This document shows positions 8,106-17,493 of a DNA stretch of 64,000 bases, in pieces. Origin of the DNA: JAVBLD01 sp031553705. GTDB taxonomy: Bacteria; Bacteroidota; Bacteroidia; Bacteroidales; Marinifilaceae. The translations under genes and the position numbers were made by a program. Location of the stretch: contig JAVBLD010000001.1 in assembly GCA_031553705.1 (NCBI GenBank), positions 62,001-126,000 of the forward strand, written 5' to 3'. Each line of letters starts with the position of its first letter. The first letter of the stretch is position 1. Below the pieces are notes generated by a model that ran no database searches, was not told the DNA's origin, and was given only the letters and a program-made list of their open reading frames with translations.

Positions 8106-9184
8106 CAGTATTTGATTCGCAAATTATTAACCTTCTCCACATATTCATAATCAAACCGTGCCATCTTCTTCACCAACTCGGTAAACGAGGTCCGGGTAGG
8201 ATTCCATCCCAACAGCTTTTTCGCTTTTGCCGGATTGCCCTGTAATTGCTCCACCTCAGTCGGCCGGAAATAAGAAGGATCTACCTCCACATAAACATTA
8301 CCTGTTTTTTTGCAAATTCCCGTTTCATCCACACCTGTTCCTTTCCATTCCAGTTCAACCCCTACCTCCTGAAAAGCCAATGTACAGAATTCACGGACAG
8401 TATGCATAACACCGGTAGCAATAACAAAGTCTTCCGGAGTGTGATACTGCAGCATCAACCACATACACTCCACATAATCCTTTGCATATCCCCAGTCACG
8501 CCGGGCATCCAGATTGCCCAAATAAAGTTTTTTCTGATAACCGTGTGCGATACGTGCCGCACCCAACGTGATCTTGCGGGACACAAATGTCTCGCCCCGG
8601 CGCTCGCTCTCATGGTTAAACAATATACCGTTTACGGCAAACATACCGTAAGCCTCGCGATAATTCTTCGTGATCCAGAAACCATACATTTTAGCAACAG
8701 CATAAGGTGAACGGGGATAGAAAGGAGTCGTCTCGCTCTGCGGCACTTCTTGTACCAGTCCATAAAGTTCTGATGTAGATGCCTGGTAAATCTTTGTACT
8801 CTTTTCCAGACCGCAAATACGAACCGCCTCCAAAAGACGCAATGTACCGACGCCATCCGTCTCTGCCGTATATTCCGGTACTTCAAACGATACCTTCACA
8901 TGTGACTGTGCCGCCAGGTTATATATCTCGTCCGGTTTTATCATCTGCACCAGCCGGATCAGGTTCGACGAGTCGGTCATATCCCCATAATGCAGATACA
9001 CTTTCCGGTGCTTATGCATATCCTCAATCAGATCATCAATATATAGATGTTCGATCTTATGAGTATTAAAACTCGAACTCCGGCGGATAACCCCATGCAC
9101 ATTATACCCTTTTTCCAATAAAAATTCGGCCAAATATGAACCGTCCTGTCCGTTAATACCGGTAATAAGCGCTGTCTTTTTCAT
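8105..9184 (-). CDS. gmd: GDP-mannose 4,6-dehydratase
   Basis: This 359-residue extended SDR enzyme converts GDP-D-mannose to GDP-4-keto-6-deoxy-D-mannose, the committed step to GDP-L-fucose. It has the nucleotide motif ALITGINGQDGSYLAEFLLEKG (residues 5-26), the NADP-binding RRSSSFNT near 35, ASTSELYG near 133 and the catalytic YPRSPYAVAKMYG near 156. Length and ends match the family. Its stop codon falls in the edge of a dispersed repeat. fcl is the next functional gene downstream, so the two enzymes form the de novo GDP-fucose pathway, beside the salvage enzyme Fkp. Confidence 0.97.
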   Translation of the reverse strand: MKKTALITGINGQDGSYLAEFLLEKGYNVHGVIRRSSSFNTHKIEHLYIDDLIEDMHKHRKVYLHYGDMTDSSNLIRLVQMIKPDEIYNLAAQSHVKVSFEVPEYTAETDGVGTLRLLEAVRICGLEKSTKIYQASTSELYGLVQEVPQSETTPFYPRSPYAVAKMYGFWITKNYREAYGMFAVNGILFNHESERRGETFVSRKITLGAARIAHGYQKKLYLGNLDARRDWGYAKDYVECMWLMLQYHTPEDFVIATGVMHTVREFCTLAFQEVGVELEWKGTGVDETGICKKTGNVYVEVDPSYFRPTEVEQLQGNPAKAKKLLGWNPTRTSFTELVKKMARFDYEYVEKVNNLRIKY

Positions 9185-9279
9185 TTACTCTAAATCTATA
9201 TTATTTCTTATCTCTGTTTTTATTTAACTATCAAAATCTAAAATCCTTATATCCTATATATTACCTTAAACTGAAATAT

Positions 9280-9315
9280 CTTGCTACTTGCTACCTGCCA
9301 CTTGCCCCCGTTTAA
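9280..9315. repeat. Heptad tract, CTTGCYA words
   Basis: CTTGCTA occurs twice, then CCTGCCA and CTTGCCC, each exactly 7 nt, ending in CCGTTTAA. A related tract with the same ending occurs at 43991-44026. Confidence 0.75.
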
Positions 9316-9340
9316 TCGGCAATCCAAAAATTCTTACCCC

Positions 9341-9382
9341 CTTATTCTTTATTCCCTACCCCTCATTGTTAATTGTTAATTG
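9341..9382. repeat. Heptad tract, TTATTC to TTAATTG words
   Basis: Six consecutive 7-nt words: CTTATTC, TTTATTC, CCTACCC, CTCATTG, then TTAATTG twice. The period is exact while the word drifts. Confidence 0.75.
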
Positions 9383-9435
9383 CATCCATGCCTTGTATTA
9401 TCCACCTGTTGTTATCGTTCATCACTTTTAGAATC

Positions 9436-9456
9436 CATAATTTTTAATTCGTAATT
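9436..9456. repeat. Heptad tract, TAATT words
   Basis: CATAATT, TTTAATT and CGTAATT follow one another at exact 7-nt spacing just before the CGAA-type repeat at 9463-9490. Confidence 0.55.
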
Positions 9457-9462
9457 CCCTGA

Positions 9463-9490
9463 GGTCCGTGTCAATTCGTGGAATCCGTGG
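9463..9490. repeat. CGAA-type helical-period repeat at the mutarotase 3' end
   Basis: On the coding strand this reads CCACGGATTCCACGAATTGA and on; it provides the last residues (TDSTN) and the TGA stop of the mutarotase gene. Confidence 0.65.
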
Positions 9491-9812
9491 AGAAAATTCT
9501 TTCCATCATCACCCACTTCTCCCCCTTTTTAGCAAAAGGAAGCGCCTGCTGATATTTCCACATCAACTCCTCCCACTCCTGCACCTTCGGATTAACGGCA
9601 TCCATCATCGCTTTTCGTTCAAAACTAAACCTTTCATCCGCTTCAATAATCATAAACAAGCGGGTAGCCACACGATATATCTCCATGTTAATAATACCCG
9701 CCTCCAATATACTAGCCTGGATCTCCGGCCATATATTCTTGTGATACTCCTCATATTTTGCTATCAAAACCGGATCATCAACTAAATCCAATGCCATACA
9801 ATATCTTTTCAT
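9471..9812 (-). CDS. L-fucose/L-rhamnose mutarotase (RhaM family)
   Basis: The protein is 113 residues from the ATG at 9812; a GTG one codon earlier is possible. It belongs to the RhaM fold (formerly DUF718): KRYCMALDLVDDPVLIAKYEEYHKNIWPEI carries the conserved Tyr and His, and FMIIEADERF and PKVQEWEELMWKYQ follow. The family interconverts alpha and beta anomers of 6-deoxy-L-sugars. Lying 32 nt downstream of fkp, it most likely supplies the L-fucose anomer used by the fucokinase domain. The last residues, after the family core ending at MMERIF, are encoded by a dispersed repeat. Confidence 0.85.
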   Translation of the reverse strand: MKRYCMALDLVDDPVLIAKYEEYHKNIWPEIQASILEAGIINMEIYRVATRLFMIIEADERFSFERKAMMDAVNPKVQEWEELMWKYQQALPFAKKGEKWVMMERIFSTDSTN

Positions 9813-9844
9813 CACCTATATAATTAATTACTACCCCTGTTTTC

Positions 9845-12694
9845 TTAGGATCTACTTACTTGCAATCCATTATCGGACAAACTCATTTCGACAAACCGCG
9901 CCTTTTTATTAGGAGGGTTTTGATTTAAAATGTGCCTTATCGCTATTGCAGCTTCCGGATCTTTGGCGACCATATAAAGATAGCCTCCACCACCGGCACC
10001 GGGCAGTTTATATCCTAACGAGCAATCCCGGATCTTTCGGATAACTGCCTCTATCTCGGAAGGATTAGAACCACGATCCAATGCTTTATTCTGTTCCCAA
10101 GTCTTGGATATCAGGTGGCCCATTTCAGTAAAACTTCCTCTTTGTATCGCGTCATACAACTGCAAGGCATGTTCTTTCATCTCTCCCAATAATCTTAAAT
10201 GCTCTGTATTATTCAGAAACATCCCCCGGACTATCTCCGCCAGGATACTCTTTGCCGTACGGGTAATTCCGGTATAATAGAGCAGGTGACATTCCCGGTA
10301 TTCGGACGCTGTAAAGAGATAATCCGGCAACCATCTGACCATTGCGGACTGATCGAAACCACTTCGTGTTTGCAATAATTTTACTCCTTGCAACACTCCC
10401 CCATATTGATCCTGCCATCCCCCACCGGAAGTCAGCAACTGTTCAAGTACCAGCGTCCGGCGGCATATCTCATGCTTGTCCCATTTCAAACCGCAAAAAT
10501 CCGATAAAGCGCCCAATACGGTCGCCGCCAACACAGAACTGGTACCCAATCCTGAACCAGCCGGAATGGCGGCCAGCAGAGTCACTTCTATTCCACATCC
10601 GAAGTGTTGCAATTGACTCCTCAAATCAGGAAACTGCTCCCCGGCAAACTCCGGAATAAAACCGGTCAAAGCCAATGCCGCCTTTGGTATCGAGAATGGG
10701 GTTTCGACCTTATTATAATCCGCCAATTCCTGATAACTTGTCAGGATCTCCATCGCCCCCAGATCAATTGAACGCAATACTATTTTATAATCAGTACAAG
10801 GCTTTATATATACCTGGATCGGGGGCTGACCATTCAACTCAATTGCAATATTCACCACATTTCCACCTGCATTTAAACAATAGGGAGGCGTATCGGTCCA
10901 TCCTCCAGCCAGATCAATGCGTACCGGACTCCGTCCCCATACAATCTGATCGGGCTGAACACACATCCGGGGCGTAACCTTATGCTTCCGGACCGGCTCA
11001 ATCATACCCTCCTGCAACAGACGGAAAGCCTCTCCCTCTTCCTTCCGGTTCTCTTTCCCTGCCAATTGCCGTATCCGTGCGCGAAACATCCGGTCATGAA
11101 TACGGGTCATCAAAGCCGCATGCCCCGGTAGTTCATCCGGCAAAGCTATATTACCTCTTACATACTCCTCCGCCGCATCGGCTAAATTTAATTGATAAAA
11201 TACACTCGTCTCATAATTCCGGGCCAATAAAGGCCAGTTCTCGATCCGGAACTGCTCCCGTTGGGCAAATAACCGCTTCAGATTAGCCTCCGCAGCAATC
11301 CGGTCGGCAGACCATCGTTCATTTTTCAACCATATTATCTTCCCTTTTTCCAGCTCCGGTTCCGATAGCATCCATCTCAATACACATTCCATCTCATCGA
11401 CTGTAGAGCACACCGGAAAAAGCGGAGCATATTGCATGTCGTTTTCTTGCAACAATCCAGGTACATCGTCTTCCAAGCCTCTTTCCTTCAACCACAGTCT
11501 TATGGATTGTCCGATAAATAACGTCTGCTCATCCTTCAATGTTCCCCGGAAAGGATCGTTAAACCCATAAGGGCGGGCAACATACTCTTCTTCTCTTACC
11601 GGAACAACATCTACACAAACCCCAGCTGACACATCCAGATTCCAGTTATTCTCAGGTATACCGGTAATGATATGTTGCTGTCGTAACTTCCATCCTTTTG
11701 CGACCTGACTATTTTCGATCCATACTTCCGCATTCTCCGCCGTCAATTGAATATCTACCACTGCATTCTGTATAAAAATAGCCGGATGGGGTTTTACTTT
11801 CCGATGCATAATCGCCCGCTGATCGTTGACCAGGTTCTGTACTGCCAATGTCGACGAAATCAGCTCCCGGCTGGTACCGTAATGATAGAACTCTCCTCCC
11901 GGCAACGGCAATATCGCGACGGACAATCCGTTCAGTTCCTGATCTATAACCTGAGGATGTTCTCCCAGTGCCAATCCAAACTCCGAATACAAATCATAAC
12001 ATCTTAATTCCCCCTTATCTGTCTTCGAACGCTTAACCAGTAACTCTACAGCCCGATCACTTAGCAGCCATATCCCGATGTCCATCAGATACAAATGCGT
12101 TGCAGCCAACTCTCTCAACTTTTCAATGGAAGGCTTCTGCAACATAAAATCAAGTTGGTCCGGCTTACTTCGTTCTAATATGAACACTCCATGATTTTTC
12201 GCCAACTGCGGTTCAGTCCATAACCCGTAACAAACCACATCCGCATCAGGAATCTCCTGCAAAGCCTCAGTCGATCGGATATATACATCCCCACTCGCTA
12301 TCAATGTATGTATCTTCCCGGGAACCTTCTCCATAATCTTCCGGTACAACGGTAATTGCAACGACAGCAAATCCTGTCCCAACCGCTGTCCCCTCTCCCA
12401 CCGGAACACCGGTATCGGCGTTAATACTTTTCCCGACGGTGCATATCCCGGCAACCGCCGGCTCTGGCCCCCGGCATGCAATAACACCCTCTTTTCTCGG
12501 GTTAACCAGTCTGCAAACGATTTCGTATCACACTCATCTTTAAAACAGGCCTCTAATAACCATGTCGTCCCCCCACCGGACCCAAGCTTAAAATCGACCG
12601 GATCGGAAGTACAAAAATATTCTGTCTCAGGAACTTGTTCCAGCAAATGAAAATCCTTTACCAGATTAGGTGGAAGTGAAAGTAAAGTACGCAT
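9845..12694 (-). CDS. fkp: Bifunctional L-fucokinase/L-fucose-1-phosphate guanylyltransferase
   Basis: This is a 949-residue salvage enzyme that phosphorylates free L-fucose with ATP and then makes GDP-L-fucose with GTP. The N-terminal pyrophosphorylase half (about 1-430) carries SDPVDFKLGSGGGTTWLL and LLHAGGQSRRLPGYAPSGK. The C-terminal GHMP kinase half (about 590-949) has VRIDLAGGWTDTPPYC, the ATP loop PAGSGLGTSSVLAA near 720 and KLPGAGGGGYLYMV near 905. Length matches Bacteroides Fkp. Codons are visibly richer in G+C than in the neighbouring glycosyltransferase genes. It supplies the same product as gmd/fcl. Confidence 0.97.
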   Translation of the reverse strand: MRTLLSLPPNLVKDFHLLEQVPETEYFCTSDPVDFKLGSGGGTTWLLEACFKDECDTKSFADWLTREKRVLLHAGGQSRRLPGYAPSGKVLTPIPVFRWERGQRLGQDLLSLQLPLYRKIMEKVPGKIHTLIASGDVYIRSTEALQEIPDADVVCYGLWTEPQLAKNHGVFILERSKPDQLDFMLQKPSIEKLRELAATHLYLMDIGIWLLSDRAVELLVKRSKTDKGELRCYDLYSEFGLALGEHPQVIDQELNGLSVAILPLPGGEFYHYGTSRELISSTLAVQNLVNDQRAIMHRKVKPHPAIFIQNAVVDIQLTAENAEVWIENSQVAKGWKLRQQHIITGIPENNWNLDVSAGVCVDVVPVREEEYVARPYGFNDPFRGTLKDEQTLFIGQSIRLWLKERGLEDDVPGLLQENDMQYAPLFPVCSTVDEMECVLRWMLSEPELEKGKIIWLKNERWSADRIAAEANLKRLFAQREQFRIENWPLLARNYETSVFYQLNLADAAEEYVRGNIALPDELPGHAALMTRIHDRMFRARIRQLAGKENRKEEGEAFRLLQEGMIEPVRKHKVTPRMCVQPDQIVWGRSPVRIDLAGGWTDTPPYCLNAGGNVVNIAIELNGQPPIQVYIKPCTDYKIVLRSIDLGAMEILTSYQELADYNKVETPFSIPKAALALTGFIPEFAGEQFPDLRSQLQHFGCGIEVTLLAAIPAGSGLGTSSVLAATVLGALSDFCGLKWDKHEICRRTLVLEQLLTSGGGWQDQYGGVLQGVKLLQTRSGFDQSAMVRWLPDYLFTASEYRECHLLYYTGITRTAKSILAEIVRGMFLNNTEHLRLLGEMKEHALQLYDAIQRGSFTEMGHLISKTWEQNKALDRGSNPSEIEAVIRKIRDCSLGYKLPGAGGGGYLYMVAKDPEAAIAIRHILNQNPPNKKARFVEMSLSDNGLQVSRS

Positions 12695-12721
12695 TTAAAA
12701 GGAGATTATATAAAACAAAAA

Positions 12722-13711
12722 CTACTCACTCACAAAAGTTATTCCCTCCGAAGCATCATGAATAAATTCAAACTTGATTGTCTTATCTAACCCTTCTGAC
12801 AAAGTATATGGAGCCTTAAATCCTGAACTATACACTTTAGTTGCATCAAACTGGGTTGTCGCACAAAATTTTTTCATCCGAACACTACTTATCGGCAACT
12901 TTTTTCTTGTTATTTTAGCCAATATGTCAAAACCATAACCACCAAGTAACCCTAAGAAATAAGGTACTTTAATAGATGGGATTCTCCGCCCTAAGGACTT
13001 TCCCACAACATCCACTAATTCATTCATAGTAAGATCCGGTTTGTCTATATAATTATATACATTATACCCTCTTGTATTTTCCAATAAAAATGAAATTAAT
13101 GCAACGATATTGCCTACATATACCATTGACTTTTTATTATTGCAAGACCCTACTTTTAAAAAACGCCCTGAAGAAATTTGTTTAAGCAGATTATAAACAT
13201 TACCCCTATTCCGTTCTCCAAATATGACAGACGGACGAAGAATCGTCAGTGTCTTATCTTTACTATCCTCTTTATACCATTCACGCAATACCCCTTCCGC
13301 TTCCCATTTACTTTTACCATAGTGATTAAAAGGATCAACAGGATGTGTCTCATCCGGATTATTTTTATTTAGTCCATATACAGCCACAGAACTGGTAAAG
13401 ATCATTTTCTTTATTCCACAGAAATCCATTGCTTTGACCACATTTTTCGTTCCTTCTACATTCACATCATAATATAAAGATGTTGGCGATACATCATCAC
13501 GATGTTCGGCGGCCAGTAAAATAACAACATCTTGTCCCTGTAATAAGATTTTCAGATCTTCTTTATTCCGGACATCAGAAATAGTAGTAATTTCGGGATA
13601 AAAAAAACTCTGATTTTTATCTATATTAAGCAATACATTATCTTGCCGCTTCAATACCTCGATTAAACAGGTTCCAACAAAACCTGATGCCCCTATTAAG
13701 CAAATTTTCAT
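12722..13711 (-). CDS. NAD-dependent epimerase/dehydratase (extended SDR)
   Basis: A 329-residue sugar-nucleotide-type SDR. The Rossmann motif LIGASGFVGTCLIE is at residues 4-17, TSSVAVYG near 105 supplies the catalytic Ser/Thr, and HYGKSKWEAEG near 130 the Tyr-x3-Lys. The C-terminal half resembles epimerases that act on nucleotide- or lipid-linked HexNAc (for example GlcNAc/GalNAc 4-epimerases in polysaccharide loci), but substrate residues are not decisive. It lies 13 nt after a GT2 gene and 27 nt before fkp, in the same minus-strand run. Confidence 0.8.
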   Translation of the reverse strand: MKICLIGASGFVGTCLIEVLKRQDNVLLNIDKNQSFFYPEITTISDVRNKEDLKILLQGQDVVILLAAEHRDDVSPTSLYYDVNVEGTKNVVKAMDFCGIKKMIFTSSVAVYGLNKNNPDETHPVDPFNHYGKSKWEAEGVLREWYKEDSKDKTLTILRPSVIFGERNRGNVYNLLKQISSGRFLKVGSCNNKKSMVYVGNIVALISFLLENTRGYNVYNYIDKPDLTMNELVDVVGKSLGRRIPSIKVPYFLGLLGGYGFDILAKITRKKLPISSVRMKKFCATTQFDATKVYSSGFKAPYTLSEGLDKTIKFEFIHDASEGITFVSE

Positions 13712-13724
13712 AATTTATATAGAG

Positions 13725-14540
13725 TTATTTTCTTAGCAATGATTTATATAAAAAATTTAACAGCGATTTAGGCAATAACCTTAATGGTGGTCTAAAAAAC
13801 ATTGATTTAATATATGTGTATTTGTTTAATAAATCCTCTTCATAGCACTTTCGATAAAAAAAGGTTTCTTTTCTCAAATAACTCCATCCATGACGCCGGC
13901 CAATCATATCATTCCCAGTCCTGAAATATAACAATGGTTCTCCTATATTCTTCACCTTATATCCTCTCTTCAGCATACGCAACCATAAGTAGTAATCTTC
14001 AAAATAAGGCATGTCTTTATAAGCTCCAGACTCTAAAACAGCCTCTTTATTAAATACTACTGAAGGATGATTAAATGGATTTCTTACCTTTGAAAATTTG
14101 ATTATTTTATCACTTTTAATTGGAACCCGCCTAATGACATCGATATCATTAGGTATTCGATTAAATTCTTTTACATAACAGCCAACAAGAACAAGCTTTT
14201 TATCGTTTTTGAAACATTCGATTTGTTTTTCGAATCTATTCTCAAAACAAATATCATCGCTATCCATTCTAGCAACCAATTCATAAGAACAATGCTCCAA
14301 ACCAGCATTTAATGCTACTCCTAAACCTCTATTAGTTTCCAATGAAACAATTTTGAATAATACCGGATATTTTTCAACATACTTCTTCAACACCTCATCC
14401 AAATCTGTAGTCAAGGGTCCATCCTTTACCACCACAATCTCGCCCGGTAGTAATGTTTGTTCCACTACACTTTCTATAGCTTGATCGAAAAAAACAGGAT
14501 TTTCCTTATGATAAACCGAAATCAGTACAGAAAAACACAT
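13725..14540 (-). CDS. Glycosyltransferase family 2
   Basis: A 271-residue GT-A enzyme. It starts FSVLISVYHKENPVFFDQAIESVVEQTLLPGEIVVVKDGP, the canonical GT2 entry, and has LVARMDSDDICFENRFEKQ near residue 90 with the DSDD metal motif and YFEDYYLWLRMLKRGYK near 180 with the acceptor-binding acidic residues. It resembles beta-glycosyltransferases of the WcaA type. The gene lies 13 nt downstream of a GT32-like gene. Donor sugar unknown. Confidence 0.88.
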   Translation of the reverse strand: MCFSVLISVYHKENPVFFDQAIESVVEQTLLPGEIVVVKDGPLTTDLDEVLKKYVEKYPVLFKIVSLETNRGLGVALNAGLEHCSYELVARMDSDDICFENRFEKQIECFKNDKKLVLVGCYVKEFNRIPNDIDVIRRVPIKSDKIIKFSKVRNPFNHPSVVFNKEAVLESGAYKDMPYFEDYYLWLRMLKRGYKVKNIGEPLLYFRTGNDMIGRRHGWSYLRKETFFYRKCYEEDLLNKYTYIKSMFFRPPLRLLPKSLLNFLYKSLLRK

Positions 14541-14553
14541 AACAAAGCAAAAT

Positions 14554-15294
14554 TTATTTATGTCGTATTTTTTTTATTATCGAATTATGCAATCTCTGAC
14601 CCAAAAACAATATCAAAATTTTATGAATATAGTTTTTTACATAATTATAGAAATCATTTTTTACCCAAGTACCATCGAAATGGTGAATAGTATACGTATT
14701 TTTTGTACTTTTAATTCTACCTAAATGGATATTCTTGGGTGAAAAATATTCGGCCGGATATAATGTTAAAGCTATCTGTTCTATTTGGGTAATCATTACC
14801 ACATCCTTAGGGATCTTATAGTACTGGGATAAAACATCATTAACAATTAATGGTAAAGGTCGCATATTAAAGGTACCGTCGGGATTGCAAAAATGCCTAT
14901 CTTTATAATAATCCAAACATCTCTTAACCCATTCTTGCTCTGCTTCTGCTCCTATTATAGCTGGTTCAAAATCACCCCCTGTTTCATATCCCATAAAAGA
15001 TTTATTGACTAAAAGCGGCGACAAGTCCTTGACAACCTCCACATCGGAATCAAGATATATTCCTCCTTCCTTATATAAGGCATAAAGTCTTATATAATCG
15101 GCCGCAAAAGCATACTTTTTGTTCTCATATGCCTCTTTAACCCATGGTATTTCCTCAATATTTATCCTATTACGATCCCATAACACAAATTCAAAATCGG
15201 GCATCCATTTTTTCCATGTTTTAATGCAATCATCTATCATTGGCGGAAAAGGATCTCCACTAAGCCAACAATAATGTATTTTTTGAGGTATCAT
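14554..15294 (-). CDS. Capsular glycosyltransferase, GT32 (DXD) type
   Basis: A 246-residue protein beginning IPQKIHYCWLSGDPFPPMIDDCIKTW, the standard opening of bacterial GT32/Och1-like enzymes. The catalytic segment is YIRLYALYKEGGIYLDSDVEVVKDL near residues 87-111, with a DSD metal-binding triad. The tail is basic and hydrophobic, suggesting peripheral membrane contact. Gaps to both neighbours are 2-13 nt, so it belongs to the polysaccharide operon. Family members transfer hexoses or amino sugars; the donor here is not predictable. Confidence 0.85.
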   Translation of the reverse strand: MIPQKIHYCWLSGDPFPPMIDDCIKTWKKWMPDFEFVLWDRNRINIEEIPWVKEAYENKKYAFAADYIRLYALYKEGGIYLDSDVEVVKDLSPLLVNKSFMGYETGGDFEPAIIGAEAEQEWVKRCLDYYKDRHFCNPDGTFNMRPLPLIVNDVLSQYYKIPKDVVMITQIEQIALTLYPAEYFSPKNIHLGRIKSTKNTYTIHHFDGTWVKNDFYNYVKNYIHKILILFLGQRLHNSIIKKIRHK

Positions 15295-15296
15295 AA

Positions 15297-16391
15297 CTAT
15301 TCAAATAATTGTTCAAATAAAATTTCCCATTTCTTAATTATTAATTCAGGAAGAAAAGATTTTACATCTTGACGAGCATTTTCGCCAAATGTTTTACGTA
15401 AAGAAAAATCGCTGCATAATTCAACAATTTTTATCCCCATTAGCTCCTTATTGAAATTTGGAATTATAAAACCATTTCTTCCGTTTATAACAATATCTGA
15501 AGGTCCTGTTTCGCAATCAAAAGCTACAACAGGCAACCCATATGACTGAGCTTCAAGAAGAACCATCGGAAATCCTTCAACTCTGGAAGTCATCACATAT
15601 ACCGATGCATTAATATATTCCTGTTCTACCAGATCTGTATAACCGATGAATTCTATCTTATCAGATAAAACAGCGGATACCTTTACTCTTTTTTCGAATT
15701 CCTTTTTTTGTTTCCCATCTCCTATCAATCTGAGTTTCCATCCAGGTATCAACATATGGATACTATCATAAATATCCAACAATAGATCTATCCCTTTCTC
15801 ATACGATATTCTTCCAACAGCAATAATGATTTTCTTGTCAAGAAAGGATTGAACAGGCGGATAGAAGGTGACACTATTCGGTATAACATATACATTAGAG
15901 TTATGTCTTTTCAATTTTTCAAAATCTCTTTCGGTAAGAGAAATAAGTGCACTTAATCGAGGATAAAACCGTTTTCGTAATAATGCCCATAGTCCTGAAA
16001 CCGCACAATAAGAAGTATGATCGCAACCTATAGTTTTTAAATTTTTCCTCTTAGAGAGTAAAGCTATAAGAATGCTAGGATAGGTTCCTACACCCAATAA
16101 AATTATATTAGTTCGTTTTTTATAAAACTCCCGTATTTCAAATATAGATCTTATTCTTTTAAAAATTTTTATGACCTTAGCCCCTCGGGTTAAATCAATA
16201 TTCAAATATTCAATGGTTATACCTGGTTCTAACGAAAATATATTATTGGATTTTAAAGACCCAATAGATAAAATAGAAACCTGATAGTTATTTAAAGCAA
16301 ACTGATTTGCTAAGTTAACTGCAACACGTTCTCCACCACCACCAAAGTGAATATCATTCAATATAAAAGAAATATGGGGCTTATTACTCAT
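15297..16391 (-). CDS. Glycosyltransferase, GT4 family
   Basis: A 364-residue GT-B enzyme. The N-terminal loop is ILNDIHFGGGGERVAVNLANQF; the C-terminal domain has IIAVGRISYEKGIDLLLDIYDS near residue 190 and RVEGFPMVLLEAQSYGLPVVAFD near 270, giving the E-x7-E donor motif. The start overlaps the upstream Wzy-like gene by 8 nt, and the stop is 2 nt from the GT32 gene, so translation is probably coupled. It likely adds a repeat-unit sugar. Confidence 0.88.
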   Translation of the reverse strand: MSNKPHISFILNDIHFGGGGERVAVNLANQFALNNYQVSILSIGSLKSNNIFSLEPGITIEYLNIDLTRGAKVIKIFKRIRSIFEIREFYKKRTNIILLGVGTYPSILIALLSKRKNLKTIGCDHTSYCAVSGLWALLRKRFYPRLSALISLTERDFEKLKRHNSNVYVIPNSVTFYPPVQSFLDKKIIIAVGRISYEKGIDLLLDIYDSIHMLIPGWKLRLIGDGKQKKEFEKRVKVSAVLSDKIEFIGYTDLVEQEYINASVYVMTSRVEGFPMVLLEAQSYGLPVVAFDCETGPSDIVINGRNGFIIPNFNKELMGIKIVELCSDFSLRKTFGENARQDVKSFLPELIIKKWEILFEQLFE

Positions 16392-17490
16392 TGATAAACT
16401 TAAGACGGGTAAAATTCAATATAAATATAATAAAAATCATCTCAAAACTCGGAATAAGCAAATAATGTACCCAGAGAATAAGGGTATAGAATAATATAGA
16501 AAAAAAATATTCTACATTATAATAACCCACATATTTTTGGATAATTAAGATTGAAAATAAAGCAAATATAAAAACGACAATAATACCATATTCTAAAATA
16601 GAAGATAATAACTCATTATGAGGCATTACAACAACCTTATCCAAATAATCAGCATTTTTCTCCAGATTTCCAAGTCCTAATAACACATTTATATTACATA
16701 AATCCGACGCTAAATACTCTATTGTATTTTTATTCGCTTTTAGTCTTAACGAATTAGAACCGTCATTAATGGTCAACACACGTTTTACTGAGGTCTCATA
16801 GGCAATAACTGGACGAAAAGTATGTACATACCAGATAGAAAAAGCACCAAACAGGACATATACACTAATTATTATTACAGCAATATTTATTTTCTTAAAT
16901 ATATTAACAAAACGTTTTTTAATTATCCGAACGATATAAAATATGGCTATACTAAAAATAAGCAATCTACTTAATATGAGTAATGATAATACCAATACGA
17001 AAACTTTTCCCCACTTTATATTAAGAGCATCAGAAAAAAGAAAGAATAGGAATAAGTAAGCAGCGGAAAGATTTATCTCATATCCTAACGAAGGACGCCC
17101 ATCGTGGGATGTAAAAATTAAAAATTGAATTACGATCGCGACAGCGCATAACAAATGTAATGCCTGTAATTTTTTTATTTCAGTTCTACTATCAAATAAA
17201 AACTTTGGAATACACATGATACCTGCAAAACATAAAAAAGAATTTGCATAAGATGTCATAAAAGTACCTCGGTATAACATTATAACTCCTATCAGGAATA
17301 GAGCAATTATTGCCAGTAGAGATGTTCTCCTTAATTGTTGGGAAATAGGAACATATATGTATAGTATTAAAAAAAATAATCCCATAAATATACGCATAGG
17401 TTTCTGCAATAGAACAGATTCCGGTATTACATAAAATATTATAAGAAGCGTACAAAATATTTTTAAGCCTATTTCATTTGTTTTCAGCAT
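16384..17490 (-). CDS. O-antigen/capsule polymerase, Wzy-like
   Basis: A 368-residue polytopic membrane protein with about ten hydrophobic helices and a larger periplasmic loop around residues 215-290 (WYVHTFRPVIAYETSVKRVLTINDGSNSLRLKANKN). That topology and its place among glycosyltransferases fit Wzy, which joins flipped repeat units in the periplasm. Wzy proteins have little sequence conservation, so the call depends on topology and context. It is the only polymerase-like gene in the window, although three flippases are present. It overlaps the downstream GT4 gene by 8 nt. Confidence 0.75.
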   Translation of the reverse strand: MLKTNEIGLKIFCTLLIIFYVIPESVLLQKPMRIFMGLFFLILYIYVPISQQLRRTSLLAIIALFLIGVIMLYRGTFMTSYANSFLCFAGIMCIPKFLFDSRTEIKKLQALHLLCAVAIVIQFLIFTSHDGRPSLGYEINLSAAYLFLFFLFSDALNIKWGKVFVLVLSLLILSRLLIFSIAIFYIVRIIKKRFVNIFKKINIAVIIISVYVLFGAFSIWYVHTFRPVIAYETSVKRVLTINDGSNSLRLKANKNTIEYLASDLCNINVLLGLGNLEKNADYLDKVVVMPHNELLSSILEYGIIVVFIFALFSILIIQKYVGYYNVEYFFSILFYTLILWVHYLLIPSFEMIFIIFILNFTRLKFINE

Positions 17491-17493
17491 AAA

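Larger units (their letters stand above)
9185..9470. other. Intergenic region of degenerate 7-nt words
   Basis: The 286-bp gap between gmd and the mutarotase gene has no coding frame. It is almost entirely low-complexity text with 7-nt spacing, itemised below, ending in a CGAA-type repeat that runs into the mutarotase gene. Confidence 0.6.

Noticed and set aside
8246..9069. Long plus-strand frames opposite gmd
   Set aside because: They are antisense shadows of a gene with complete family motifs and show no domain or codon pattern of their own.
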